Assembly (NCBI GenBank): GCA_963812085.1
Contig: CAWETL010000003.1
Span: forward strand, 434,001 to 498,000
Reading direction: 5' to 3'
From: SPDF01 sp963812085
GTDB taxonomy: Bacteria > Gemmatimonadota > Gemmatimonadetes > Gemmatimonadales > GWC2-71-9
DNA length: 64,000 nt
A program made the position numbers and the translations under genes. The notes under the pieces were generated by a model. The model worked only from the letters and a program-made list of their open reading frames with translations. It ran no database searches and was not told the origin of the DNA. The stretch's first letter is position 1. Every line of letters begins with the position of its first letter. Of the stretch, positions 1 to 8,150 are shown piece after piece.

Positions 1-2
1 GA

Positions 3-731
3 CTCGGCCTGGCAGTGCCGCCGAGCCCGGTCACCACGCGGGAAATCTTTTCTTCGCCGTTCGATTATCCCTCCCAGTGCCTCTTCGGCATTCCGGACGA
101 CTTTCCCGACCCGCGCGACGACGAGGCGGCGCACGACGCCGCGCTGGCGCACGCGGTGACCGACCTGGCGCACGCCGCGGATGGCGGCCTCTTCGTGTTG
201 TTCACCAGCCACGCGGCACTGCGCCGTGCGGCGCAGCAGCTCCGGGGCATGCTGGACCCGCGCTGGCCGCTGCTGGTGCAGGGGGAAGGCAACCGGGACA
301 CGCTGTTGCGCCGCTTCCGCGAGGCCGGCAACGCCATCCTCCTCGGCACCGATTCCTTCTGGGAAGGGGTGGACGTGCCGGGGCGCGCCCTCCGCGGCCT
401 CGTGCTCTGCAAGCTGCCCTTCAAGGTCCCCTCGGAGCCGATCACCGCGGCGCGGCTGGAGCGGCTCGCCGAAGTGGGGGAGGACGGCTTCATGGGATAC
501 CTGCTGCCGCACGCGGCGCTCAAGCTCAAGCAGGGGTTCGGACGGCTGATCCGGTCCACTACCGACGTCGGCGTGGTGGTCCTGCTTGACCGGCGGGTGC
601 TGACCAAGCGCTACGGTCCGCTCGTCCTGGCGGGGCTGCCGCGGGCCGAACGGGTGACGGGGCCCTGGGCCGCGGTGCGTACCAAGTGCGAAGACTTCTT
701 TGCCCGTCACGGGCTCGGGGTGCTGGAATGA
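3..731 (+). CDS. dinG: DinG/XPD-type DNA helicase, C-terminal part (5' end outside window)
   Basis: The reading frame is open from the left edge of the window, so only the C-terminal helicase domain (about 240 residues) is present. Visible motifs are a helicase strand with the SHAALRRAAQQL segment, a motif V-like GTDSFWEGVDVPG and a motif VI-like QGFGRLIRS whose arginines would contact ATP. This combination is characteristic of superfamily 2 DinG/XPD helicases, which unwind DNA 5'-3' in repair. The iron-sulfur cysteines of that family would lie upstream, outside the window. The stop codon overlaps the start of the next gene by 4 nt, so the two are probably translationally coupled. A DinG-like nuclease-helicase cannot be excluded. 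Confidence 0.85.
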   Translation, partial: LGLAVPPSPVTTREIFSSPFDYPSQCLFGIPDDFPDPRDDEAAHDAALAHAVTDLAHAADGGLFVLFTSHAALRRAAQQLRGMLDPRWPLLVQGEGNRDTLLRRFREAGNAILLGTDSFWEGVDVPGRALRGLVLCKLPFKVPSEPITAARLERLAEVGEDGFMGYLLPHAALKLKQGFGRLIRSTTDVGVVVLLDRRVLTKRYGPLVLAGLPRAERVTGPWAAVRTKCEDFFARHGLGVLE

Positions 732-1354
732 CCATGCTCAAGCCATCGAAGATCGTCTGCGTCGGCCGGAACTACGCCGAGCACGCCAAGGAGCTCGGTA
801 ACGCCGTCCCGGAGCGCCCGCTCCTGTTCTTCAAGCCGCCGAGCGCGCTGGTCGGGCCCGGCGAGGCGATCGTCCTGCCGCCTGCGTCGTCGCGCGTGGA
901 GCATGAAGCGGAAATCGGCATCGTCATCGGCCGGCGGCTGCGACATGCCTCGCCGGCGGAGGCGGAGGCAGGGATCGGCGGGTTCACCTGCGTCAACGAC
1001 GTGACCGCACGCGACCTGCAGAAGACCGACGGCCAGTGGGCGAGAGCCAAGGGGTTCGATACCTTTTGTCCCGCAGGGCCGGCGGTGGTCGCCGGGTTGG
1101 ACTGGCGGACCCTGGAAGTGATCGGGCGGGTGAACGGGACGGAGCGGCAGCGGGGAACTACCTCCCAGATGCTGTTCTCCATTCCGGACCTCCTGTCGTA
1201 CATCAGCGCCGTCATGACCCTCGAGCCCGGGGACCTGGTGGCCACCGGCACGCCGGCCGGCGTCGGGCCGCTGGCACCCGGCGACGTGGTCGAGGTGGAA
1301 ATACCCGGCATCGGCATCCTCTCCAATCCCGTGCGGAGCGAAGCACACTCATGA
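728..1354 (+). CDS. Fumarylacetoacetate hydrolase (FAH) family protein
   Basis: This 208-residue single-domain protein has the FAH fold signature: an N-terminal GRNYAEHAKELG segment, the metal-binding EHEAE stretch (Glu60, Glu62) and NDVTARDLQ with Asp91. Family members cleave C-C bonds in acylpyruvates or 2-oxo-acids, or decarboxylate oxaloacetate, using Mg2+ or Mn2+. The length matches the short YcgM/FAHD1-type enzymes rather than eukaryotic FAH. The start at 728 is chosen because it forms an ATGA overlap with the helicase stop; an ATG two codons later is possible. The gene also overlaps the following aminotransferase by 4 nt. The substrate cannot be read from the sequence. Confidence 0.88.
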   Translation: MTMLKPSKIVCVGRNYAEHAKELGNAVPERPLLFFKPPSALVGPGEAIVLPPASSRVEHEAEIGIVIGRRLRHASPAEAEAGIGGFTCVNDVTARDLQKTDGQWARAKGFDTFCPAGPAVVAGLDWRTLEVIGRVNGTERQRGTTSQMLFSIPDLLSYISAVMTLEPGDLVATGTPAGVGPLAPGDVVEVEIPGIGILSNPVRSEAHS

Positions 1355-2547
1355 TCGAATCCAGCGAACGTCTCGGCGCCCTGCCGGGGTATCCCCTGGC
1401 CGAACTCCCCGGCATCAAGCGCAAGCTGATCGCCGCGGGACGCGACGTCATCGACCTCGGGGCCGGAGACAACGACACGCCGGCACCTCGTGTGGCCGTC
1501 GAGGCGCTCAAGGCCGCTATCGAAAAGCCGGCCAACAGCAAGTACGGGTTCCAGCAGGGCCACCCGGAGTTCCGCCGTGCGGCGAGCGACTACGCGTTCC
1601 GCCGGTTCGGCCGCCGGTTCGACGCGACGACGGAACTGGTGCCGCTGATCGGGTCGAAGGAGGGGCTCGCGCACATGCCTTTCGCGTTCCTGAATCCCGG
1701 CGACGTGGCCATCGTCCCCGAGCCGGGATACCAGGCGTATCTCGGAGGGACGGTCCTGGCCGGCGCGGAGCCCTACATCGCGCCGCTCCGGGCGGAGCAG
1801 GGGTTCCTGGTGGACCTCGAAGGCATTCCCGAGGCGGTCCTCCGTCGGACGAAGCTCCTCTTCCTCAACTACCCGAACAACCCCACGGCCGCGGTGGCGC
1901 CCCTGGAGTACCTCGAGCGGGCGGTGGCCGTCTGCCGGAAGCACGAGATCGTGCTGGCCTACGACAACGCCTACTGCGACATCGTGTTCGACGGCTATCG
2001 TGCCCCGAGCATCTTCGAGGTCAAGGGAGCGGACGAAATCGCGGTGGAGTTCTTCTCGCTCTCGAAGAGCTTCTCGATGACGGGGTGGCGGATCGGGTTC
2101 GCCGTGGGACGCGCCGCGCTCATCAGCCCGCTCACGCAGGTCAAGACCTACACCGACACCGGGCCGTTCCTGGCGGTGCAGGAGGCCGGCGCGGCGGTGC
2201 TCGACCAGGGGGAGGCGCTCGCCAAGCCGATCTGCGCGGAGATCGCCCGGCGGCGCGACGCCGCCGTACCCGCGCTCCGCGCGGCGGGATTCAGCGTGGA
2301 TCTGCCGAAGGCGGCGATGTACTTGTGGGTGGCGCTGCCGGCGGGGGTGAGCTCGAAGGCGTTCGCGCGGCACGCGCTCGAGACCGAGGGTGTGCTGGTG
2401 CTCCCCGGCAGCGCCTTCGGTCCGGCGGGGGAGGGGTTTTTCCGGATCGCGCTGACGGTTCCGTCCGCCCGGCTCGTCGAGGCGGTGGGGCGGCTCTCGA
2501 AGGCACTCGCGGGCGTTCAGGCAGCGGGGGGTGTCGGCGCCGCCTGA
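1351..2547 (+). CDS. dapL: LL-diaminopimelate aminotransferase-like PLP enzyme
   Basis: This is a 398-residue class I/II aminotransferase. Diagnostic features are GSKEG near residue 101, the NYPNNPTA loop near 173-180 and the PLP lysine Lys239 in SLSKS followed by GWRIGF. The N-terminal LPGYPLAELP and DLGAGDNDTP segments resemble DapL-type enzymes, which convert tetrahydrodipicolinate directly to LL-diaminopimelate for lysine and peptidoglycan synthesis. The assignment to DapL rather than another alanine- or aspartate-type aminotransferase rests on these remembered patterns. The ATG start overlaps the upstream FAH-family stop by 4 nt, and the 3' end overlaps the next gene by 17 nt, so co-transcription is likely. 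Confidence 0.8.
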   Translation: MIESSERLGALPGYPLAELPGIKRKLIAAGRDVIDLGAGDNDTPAPRVAVEALKAAIEKPANSKYGFQQGHPEFRRAASDYAFRRFGRRFDATTELVPLIGSKEGLAHMPFAFLNPGDVAIVPEPGYQAYLGGTVLAGAEPYIAPLRAEQGFLVDLEGIPEAVLRRTKLLFLNYPNNPTAAVAPLEYLERAVAVCRKHEIVLAYDNAYCDIVFDGYRAPSIFEVKGADEIAVEFFSLSKSFSMTGWRIGFAVGRAALISPLTQVKTYTDTGPFLAVQEAGAAVLDQGEALAKPICAEIARRRDAAVPALRAAGFSVDLPKAAMYLWVALPAGVSSKAFARHALETEGVLVLPGSAFGPAGEGFFRIALTVPSARLVEAVGRLSKALAGVQAAGGVGAA

Positions 2548-3361
2548 GCTCCAGCTCCCCAGGCCGCCCCGGTCCTCGCCGTGGGCGGTCGTCGCGAGCG
2601 TGGCGGTGCACGGCGTGCTCCTCGCGGTGCTCGTGCTCGTGTTCGAACGGGCCGAGCCTCGGGCGGGCCGGCCGATGTTCATCGCGCTGAGCTCGCCCGA
2701 CCTTCCAATGATCCGGGCGATTCCGCTCGCCCCACCCGCCGACGCCCCTGCGAACCCAGCCACCCCCGATAAGCAGCCCGGCGCCGGGCCGAAGGCAGCC
2801 GGGGATTCCGCCCACGGGCGTCCGCCTGAGGTGCCGCCTGCCACGCCTGCGGCCGCCGAACCGATCACTCCCTGGGCGGGAGCCGCCCGGCGGGCCGCCA
2901 CTCCCCCGGCGCTCGGAAGCGGCGTCCTCTGGGACCGGCGGCCGGTTCCGCCCTCCATCGTGAGCCGGAGCCATTCCTTCCTCACCGACAGCGCGGTCAA
3001 GGCGGTCATCAACCATTATCTCGATTCGCTCGCCGCCCTGCCGAATGGCGGCCGGATCCTCCCGCCCACCTGGAAGGCGAACATCGGGGGGCAGGAGTAT
3101 GGGCTGGACGGGAACTACGTCACCGTGGCGGGAGTGAAGATTCCGGCGATCGTGCTCGGGCTGATTCCGATGCCCGTCGGCGGCAACGAGTCCGAGGCGC
3201 TCGACAACGCGGGGTGGATGCGGCAGCAAGACTACGACCTGGCCATGCCCCGCGACGCGGCGGCGGCCGACCAGCAGGCCGAGGCGAAGGCGATCCGGAA
3301 ACGGAAGGCGGCAGAAGAGGAGCTTCGGCGGAAGCAGCGGGAGCAGGCGCCGCCGCCCTAG
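2531..3361 (+). CDS. Inner-membrane-anchored proline-rich protein (TonB-like architecture), unknown function
   Basis: The 276-residue product has one transmembrane helix at about residues 17-38. A Pro/Ala-rich linker follows to about residue 135, then a globular part, and finally a charged Ala/Glu/Lys/Arg tail that looks coiled-coil. The layout recalls TonB or energy-transducer proteins, but no recognisable TonB C-terminal domain is visible. The GTG start lies inside the end of the aminotransferase gene. The stop codon shares a CTAG with the convergent gene at 3358. I do not recognise a family; a role spanning the periplasm is only an inference from the architecture. Confidence 0.6.
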   Translation: MSAPPELQLPRPPRSSPWAVVASVAVHGVLLAVLVLVFERAEPRAGRPMFIALSSPDLPMIRAIPLAPPADAPANPATPDKQPGAGPKAAGDSAHGRPPEVPPATPAAAEPITPWAGAARRAATPPALGSGVLWDRRPVPPSIVSRSHSFLTDSAVKAVINHYLDSLAALPNGGRILPPTWKANIGGQEYGLDGNYVTVAGVKIPAIVLGLIPMPVGGNESEALDNAGWMRQQDYDLAMPRDAAAADQQAEAKAIRKRKAAEEELRRKQREQAPPP

Positions 3362-3762
3362 GCGGCCTTGAGCGGCTCCATCTTCTTCACGGCGACCCGG
3401 TTGACGAGGATCCGGATGTTGTTGCTCTCGGCGTCGACCGGGACGATGAAGAAGAAGGGGCGGGTAGGCGGGAACCGGTTGGTGAGTCCCACCATGACCT
3501 CGCCGTCCGGGAACTGGAGCGAGACGGCCGTCGAGCCGTGGTTGCGCGGATCCGCCGGGTCGATGTTGCGGACTTCGTGGCGCGCCATGTCGCCCTCGAG
3601 CGACCGGACGAAGAAGAGCGCCTTCAGGTCCTTGAGCTTCACCTCCAGGGTCGGTCCCTCGGTCGGCCGGACGTGGAAGGTGGGACGCGCGGGGTCCACG
3701 TCGAGACTGGTGCCCTTGAGCACCTTTCCGTCGAGGAAGCGGGCCACCACGAGGTTGCTCAT
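3358..3762 (-). CDS. Conserved small protein of unknown function
   Basis: The product is 134 residues, soluble, with no signal peptide or membrane segment. It begins with a VARFLDGKVLKGTSLD segment and alternates short beta-strand-like stretches, suggesting a small all-beta fold. Proteins with this kind of 'ARFLDG-G-T-D' opening are common, uncharacterised and widespread in Gemmatimonadota and Deltaproteobacteria, as far as I recall. It is the last gene of the leftward cluster that begins with the Rieske protein, 16 nt downstream of the lipoprotein stop. A link to respiration is only positional. It ends on the same CTAG as the convergent gene. Confidence 0.6.
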   Translation of the reverse strand: MSNLVVARFLDGKVLKGTSLDVDPARPTFHVRPTEGPTLEVKLKDLKALFFVRSLEGDMARHEVRNIDPADPRNHGSTAVSLQFPDGEVMVGLTNRFPPTRPFFFIVPVDAESNNIRILVNRVAVKKMEPLKAA

Positions 3763-3778
3763 CAGGTCCTCCGGGGGG

Positions 3779-4174
3779 TCAGAGGCAGATCTCGGATGCT
3801 CCTGGCTTGTCGCGCCGAACGGTGAAGGGACCGAGCACCGCTCCCAGCTCGGGAACAGTGACGGAGAAGGTCAGGACGTCGCCGGTGAGGGTGCCCAGGT
3901 AGGTGGCCGGATTGGGCGGGCGGCCTTCGACCGGCACCGGGCCGCCGCCCGCGAAGTACTGGCCCGTGGCCCGCCACCGACCGTTCGACTCCAACTGCCA
4001 GCCGGCGTCGATCGTCCCGGAGCCGCAGGCGTACTGGACCGTTCCGCCCGAGGGGGCGAGGACCACCGTCGCGTCGGGGCCGCCCCACTGGCCGGTGAGT
4101 TCCGGCGCGACGGGATCCGCGCAGGCGAGCGCGGAGGAGAGAAGGAGCAGGAAGAGCGGGGCAAATCGGCGCAT
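3779..4174 (-). CDS. Small predicted lipoprotein
   Basis: The 131-residue product starts with MRRFAPLFLLLLSSALACAD, a short lipoprotein signal peptide with a lipobox ending at Cys18. An ATG further upstream would add 52 residues before the signal peptide, so the internal ATG at 4174 is preferred. The mature part contains LTGQWGG and a series of short beta segments with an internal Cys in QYACGSG. This resembles the many small beta-barrel or lipocalin-like periplasmic lipoproteins but gives no specific family. It lies downstream of the cytochrome c gene (162-nt gap), so it may belong to the same transcription unit or have its own promoter. Confidence 0.6.
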   Translation of the reverse strand: MRRFAPLFLLLLSSALACADPVAPELTGQWGGPDATVVLAPSGGTVQYACGSGTIDAGWQLESNGRWRATGQYFAGGGPVPVEGRPPNPATYLGTLTGDVLTFSVTVPELGAVLGPFTVRRDKPGASEICL

Positions 4175-4336
4175 CGCTGTACCGCCACGAACGGGACTCC
4201 CTCCAGTATTGGAAGAGCCCCGGGGGGTGTCAAGCGTCGAGGGGTGGAGCGGGGATGGCCGCTCGCAGGAACGCGGCGCGCCAAAGGCGGGGACGGACTC
4301 CTTGTTCATCCCCGCCTTGGTCGGGCGCACGGCACT

Positions 4337-4684
4337 TCAGCCGGCCTTCTTCTTCTCCGCCAGTTCCTTGATATAGGCGGCTACGAGCTTGATCTCGGCC
4401 GGGCTCAGCTTGTCCGAGAACGACTTCATGTTCTTGTCGATGCCCTTGGTCACGATCGTGACGATGGAATCCGTCGAGAGCCTCGCCACGAACCCGGAGT
4501 CTCCGAGCGTCCGCAGCTTCTTGTACTTGGCCTGCTCGGCCTTCGGCGGCACTCCGTTGACCCCGTGGCAGGCCTTGCACTCCTTGCGGTAGATGTCCTG
4601 CCCGGTCGGCTCCTGCGCTGCCGCACGACCTGCGGTGAGCGCCAGGGCCATTCCTCCTGCCATCAATGCTGAAACGACTCGCAA
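4337..4684 (-). CDS. Periplasmic monoheme cytochrome c
   Basis: The 115-residue protein has a signal peptide ending at about AAAQ (residue 24), the heme c motif CKACH at residues 36-40 and a likely axial Met86 in DKNMKSF. This is a class I small soluble cytochrome c. The start is TTG at 4684: a perfect AGGAGG lies 5 nt upstream of it, whereas the internal ATG seven codons later has no such site and would shorten the signal peptide. The gene follows the outer-membrane cytochrome-porin by 63 nt and shares its strand. It could shuttle electrons in the periplasm between the cytochrome b/c fusion and that protein; this is inference. Confidence 0.82.
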   Translation of the reverse strand: MRVVSALMAGGMALALTAGRAAAQEPTGQDIYRKECKACHGVNGVPPKAEQAKYKKLRTLGDSGFVARLSTDSIVTIVTKGIDKNMKSFSDKLSPAEIKLVAAYIKELAEKKKAG

Positions 4685-4747
4685 TGCTGCCTCCTGGTGA
4701 GGGGGCCGTGGCGTTCCACGGCCCCGTTGGTGTGTGGCGTCCCAATC

Positions 4748-5923
4748 CTACAACGCGAGCTGGGCCTCGGCGACGATGGCATCTGCAGACGGCGCGGTGC
4801 CCTGCGGGCTGTCATGCACGTATTCCGCCGTGAGCTTGAGGAACTGGAGCTCATCGATCGGCAGCACGCCGCCGAAGACGAATCGTCCGAGGCCGTCGTC
4901 GGTGGTCGTCGTGCTGGGGTCCAGGAACTCGTAGCGGCCGAAGATGGTGAGCGCCGGCGACGGGAAGAGGTATTGCGCCGAGAACCAGTACGAGTAGCCC
5001 TTGTTGGTCGAGCTGGGGAAGGAGGCCGGCAGGTCGACGTCGTTCCCGTACACGTAGCTTCCCAGGATCATGAGGTTCCTGTCGGGACCGCCGATCACCT
5101 TGTTGGCGGTGATGCCGAGCCGCCACATGTGGGTATCGAGCGTCGGCTCGACGGGATCGAGGCCCTGCTGGGTGCCGTAGTAGCCGAGCACTTCGATGGC
5201 CGATCCCTTGTCGTCGAGCAGGAACTGGTCGTTGAGCCCGATGTCCTTGGTGAATGTTCCGGCGAACTGGCTGCTGTACACGGAGAGCGCGACCCGGTTC
5301 GAGCCGGTCACGAGGAACCCTTCCACACCGTCCGGGGTGCCCGACAGGGCGAATTCGCTCGACACCGTCACCGGTCCTTCGAGTGCGAGTGGCGCGGCGA
5401 GGGAGATCGGGCGATCGAAGCCGGCGACTCCCGCCTGGAAGTAGGCGTTCTGCTGGCCGAAGCGAAGGCCGTAGGATGACTTCTCGCTCCCCCAGATACT
5501 GACGACGGAAACGATCTCGGCATTGAACCCTTCGGCGTCGCCGGTGAATTCGATGAAGGAACCGAAGTTCTTGGCGAACGACCCGCCGATGTACACGTTG
5601 GTTTCGTCCAGCGAGAAGCCGTCGTCCGTCGCGTCCTCACCCGACACCTTGGCGTAGGTGTAGCGGAACTTGGCGCGGGCGGCGAGGTAGTCGGCGACCC
5701 GCTTGGTGTCTTCCTTCTGCCCGATGTCGTCGGGCATGCGGTACCCGGCCCAGCGGAAGCGGATGCCGGTCGCGTTCAGGGTCGCGTTGGCGCCGAAGTG
5801 ACAGTGACTGCAGCTGACGTTGTACCGCCGCGCCCAGGCGGGAATGGCGTTGGCGGCGGCGGCATCACTGTGGGCCGCGCCGCTGAGCAGCGTGGCGGAT
5901 AGCAGGACGGAGAGACCCAGCAT
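4748..5923 (-). CDS. Outer-membrane monoheme cytochrome-porin (Cyc2-like architecture)
   Basis: The 391-residue product has a signal peptide (to about residue 25). A single heme c motif CSHCH follows at residues 38-42, preceded by AIPAWARRYNVS and followed by a conserved-looking GIRFRWAGYRMPDD. The remaining ~330 residues are alternating polar/hydrophobic strands rich in Tyr, Phe and Gly, as in a beta-barrel. A heme at the N-terminus of a barrel is the layout of fused cytochrome-porins such as Cyc2, the iron-oxidising outer-membrane protein. The ATG at 5923 has a GGAGG 6 nt upstream. Related cytochrome-porins occur in heterotrophs too, so iron oxidation is not established. Its neighbours are a cytochrome b/c fusion and a periplasmic cytochrome. 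Confidence 0.68.
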   Translation of the reverse strand: MLGLSVLLSATLLSGAAHSDAAAANAIPAWARRYNVSCSHCHFGANATLNATGIRFRWAGYRMPDDIGQKEDTKRVADYLAARAKFRYTYAKVSGEDATDDGFSLDETNVYIGGSFAKNFGSFIEFTGDAEGFNAEIVSVVSIWGSEKSSYGLRFGQQNAYFQAGVAGFDRPISLAAPLALEGPVTVSSEFALSGTPDGVEGFLVTGSNRVALSVYSSQFAGTFTKDIGLNDQFLLDDKGSAIEVLGYYGTQQGLDPVEPTLDTHMWRLGITANKVIGGPDRNLMILGSYVYGNDVDLPASFPSSTNKGYSYWFSAQYLFPSPALTIFGRYEFLDPSTTTTDDGLGRFVFGGVLPIDELQFLKLTAEYVHDSPQGTAPSADAIVAEAQLAL

Positions 5924-6045
5924 CGGAACCTCCTCAGGAGTGGTGAGCGCCGCGTGGCCGGCCTGGCCCCGACGGCGACTGCACGGCCCCGCTCCACCCC
6001 GGGGGCCGGTCGAATGCCTTTCATTCCGCCAGGAGGGTGCCTGGC

Positions 6046-7533
6046 TCACTCCTTCGGTTCGGGTGGGACAGGGGGCTCTGGGAAGGTGTCATGCAATTCC
6101 GGGAGGACCTCTGGCCCGGCGCCGCCGCGGAGCGTCGTCAGGTACTGGGCGAGCTCCTCGATTTCCCGGTGCGAGAGCGCGGGCGGCCCGAAGGACGGCA
6201 TCTGCGTCGTGTCGCCGCGGAACCGCGACGGCAGTTCGATATAACTGTGCAGCCAGCCTGCCGAGTGGTGCAGCCCGACGTCGCTCAGGTCCGGGCCCTT
6301 GTCCCCGCCTTCGCCGTTGACCATATGGCAATCCCCGCACTTCTGGGCATGGAACAGCGCCCGACCTGCCCGCTCGGTGGAGGTCAGCGGCCGGCCGGCC
6401 TCTGGGGCGACCGCGGTCGCGCTGGTCTCGCGCAGGGCGGCGCCCAGGAGCAGCCCCGAGCCGCCGAGAATCACGCCCAGCGAGGCCATCGCGTATGGGC
6501 GGTGGGCCAGCGTCCGGGTGCTCGTCCGGTCGTAGAACGGGAGGGCGAAGATCGCCAGCAGCAGCGCGGTCGGCACGCCGAACGCCACGAGGCTCTCCAT
6601 GGAGCCTGGCACCAACTTGAGCAGCTGGAACAATGGCAGGAAATACCACTCCGGCGTCGGCTGGTAGGCCATGTCCGTCGGGTCGGCCGGCAGCTCCAGC
6701 GGGGCACCGAACGTCTTCGCGAGTAGCACGATGACGACGACGACGAGCGTCGACGCGATCACGTCCTTCCCGATGATGTCGGGATAGAAGCGGACCCCGC
6801 CGCGCTTGGTGCCGGCGTAGGCCGCGCTGTAGTAGCCGGGATACGCGGGGTCGCTCGTGCGGGCGGGGGCGTCGGCTTCCAGGGCCTGTGAGCGCGGGGC
6901 GATCCCCTGCCGGACGACCATCACCAGGTGCAGCAGGACGAAGAGGCCAAGGAGGGCGGGGAAGAGCAGGACGTGGAAGGCATAGAACCGGCTCAGCGTG
7001 GCCGCGCCGAGTTCGCCGCCGCCGCGCAGCACCGACAACAGGAAGGAGCCGATCACCGGCGTGGTGCCGGCGATGCTGGTCCCGACGGCCGTGGCCCAGT
7101 ACGCCTTCTGGTCCCAGGGCAGGAGGTATCCGGTAAAGCTGAAACCGAGCACGATGACGAACAGCCCCGCTCCGAGCAGCCAGTTCGCCTCCCGCGGATA
7201 CTTGTAGGCGCCCATCGAGAAGACGCGAATCATGTGAGCGACGATCAGGACCACCATGGCGCTCGCCGCCCAGTGGTGGATGCCACGGAGCAGGCTCCCG
7301 CTGGTCACTTGGTGCTGAATGAACTGGATGCTGTCGTACGCGTGGTCGGGCGAGGGTGAATAGAAGGTGGCGAGGACGATGCCGGTGACCGCCTGCACCA
7401 CGAAGACGGTGAGCGTGGCGCTGCCCAGCGTGTGCCACCAGGTCAGGCGGTCGGGGACTTCCCTGTCGAGCAGCGCACGCCGCGCCGATCGAAGATCCAA
7501 CCGCCGGTCCAGCCAGCCGAACAGTTTTCCCAC
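6046..7533 (-). CDS. Cytochrome b (b6-type) fused to a C-terminal cytochrome c domain
   Basis: This 495-residue quinol oxidoreductase subunit joins both halves of cytochrome b to a heme c domain. Heme b ligands are His86/His100 and His187/His202; the 14/15 spacing is that of cytochrome b6 rather than mitochondrial cytochrome b. The quinol-site PEWY motif is at 294-297. At residue 34 there is WWHTLG, where b6 proteins carry the Cys that binds heme ci, so that extra heme is probably absent. After further membrane helices come CGDCH at 399-403 and a likely axial Met445. The fused domain would replace cytochrome c1 or f. It lies 12 nt downstream of the Rieske gene. Confidence 0.88.
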   Translation of the reverse strand: MGKLFGWLDRRLDLRSARRALLDREVPDRLTWWHTLGSATLTVFVVQAVTGIVLATFYSPSPDHAYDSIQFIQHQVTSGSLLRGIHHWAASAMVVLIVAHMIRVFSMGAYKYPREANWLLGAGLFVIVLGFSFTGYLLPWDQKAYWATAVGTSIAGTTPVIGSFLLSVLRGGGELGAATLSRFYAFHVLLFPALLGLFVLLHLVMVVRQGIAPRSQALEADAPARTSDPAYPGYYSAAYAGTKRGGVRFYPDIIGKDVIASTLVVVVIVLLAKTFGAPLELPADPTDMAYQPTPEWYFLPLFQLLKLVPGSMESLVAFGVPTALLLAIFALPFYDRTSTRTLAHRPYAMASLGVILGGSGLLLGAALRETSATAVAPEAGRPLTSTERAGRALFHAQKCGDCHMVNGEGGDKGPDLSDVGLHHSAGWLHSYIELPSRFRGDTTQMPSFGPPALSHREIEELAQYLTTLRGGAGPEVLPELHDTFPEPPVPPEPKE

Positions 7534-7545
7534 GGGCCGCGCCTC

Positions 7546-8055
7546 CTAGGTCACTGCGATCTTTTCCGGAATGCCGGCACGGAAGGTGTGATAGGCCACG
7601 TAGAGGTCGCCGTCCTCGATCTTGGACTCGAGGACGTCGAGCGGCCGGGGGGGAGGGCCGCCGAGCACCGCGCCCGTCTTCACGTCGAACATGCCGTGGT
7701 GGCACGGGCAGAGGAACACCCCGCGCTGCTTCTCGTACGCGTAGCTGCAGGCCAGGTGGGTGCACTGGCCGTTGTAGATCGTGAATTTCTCCCCGTCTTC
7801 CGTGTACAGCCACACGCCGCGCAGCGCGCGGGTTTCCACCCAGGCGTCGTTCACGGTTTCGGAGAAATCGAAGCGGACTGGCACGCCCTGTTCGATCTGG
7901 GCGGCTTCGCCGACCTTGATCCAGCGTTGAGTGGGCGGAGGGCGGAAAGCCGGTGAGAGGAAGGCGCGGAGGGCGGGGACACCGACGAGGGCACCGGTCA
8001 CCAAGGACCCGATTGCCGTCATCCACTTCAGGAATCGCCTGCGTGCCTCGTCCAC
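7546..8055 (-). CDS. Rieske [2Fe-2S] protein of a quinol:cytochrome c oxidoreductase
   Basis: The 169-residue protein has an N-terminal RRRFLK Tat-like motif and a membrane anchor at about 11-34. The two cluster-binding boxes are CTHLAC (98-103) and CPCHHG (116-121), supplying two Cys and two His ligands plus the disulfide cysteines. It is the first gene of the leftward cluster and is followed closely by the cytochrome b/c fusion, so together they make a two-subunit bc-type complex. The start is GTG with AAGGAG about 6 nt upstream. An inverted repeat about 80 nt upstream could be a regulatory site. Confidence 0.9.
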   Translation of the reverse strand: MDEARRRFLKWMTAIGSLVTGALVGVPALRAFLSPAFRPPPTQRWIKVGEAAQIEQGVPVRFDFSETVNDAWVETRALRGVWLYTEDGEKFTIYNGQCTHLACSYAYEKQRGVFLCPCHHGMFDVKTGAVLGGPPPRPLDVLESKIEDGDLYVAYHTFRAGIPEKIAVT

Positions 8056-8134
8056 GCCCCGCTCCTTGAAGTGAGGGCCTGATGCACGTTACCGCGTTTC
8101 CGTGAAGCTCAGATGAAGGTGACGTTAAGGGACG

Positions 8135-8150
8135 CTGACAGCGTTGTCAG
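8135..8150. promoter_or_regulatory. Perfect inverted repeat upstream of the respiratory cluster
   Basis: CTGACA-GCGT-TGTCAG is a perfect 6-bp dyad with a 4-nt spacer. It lies 80 nt upstream of the Rieske start, in the only non-coding stretch before the cluster. The spacing suits a dimeric repressor or activator site. No regulator gene is nearby, so its identity is unknown. Confidence 0.35.
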
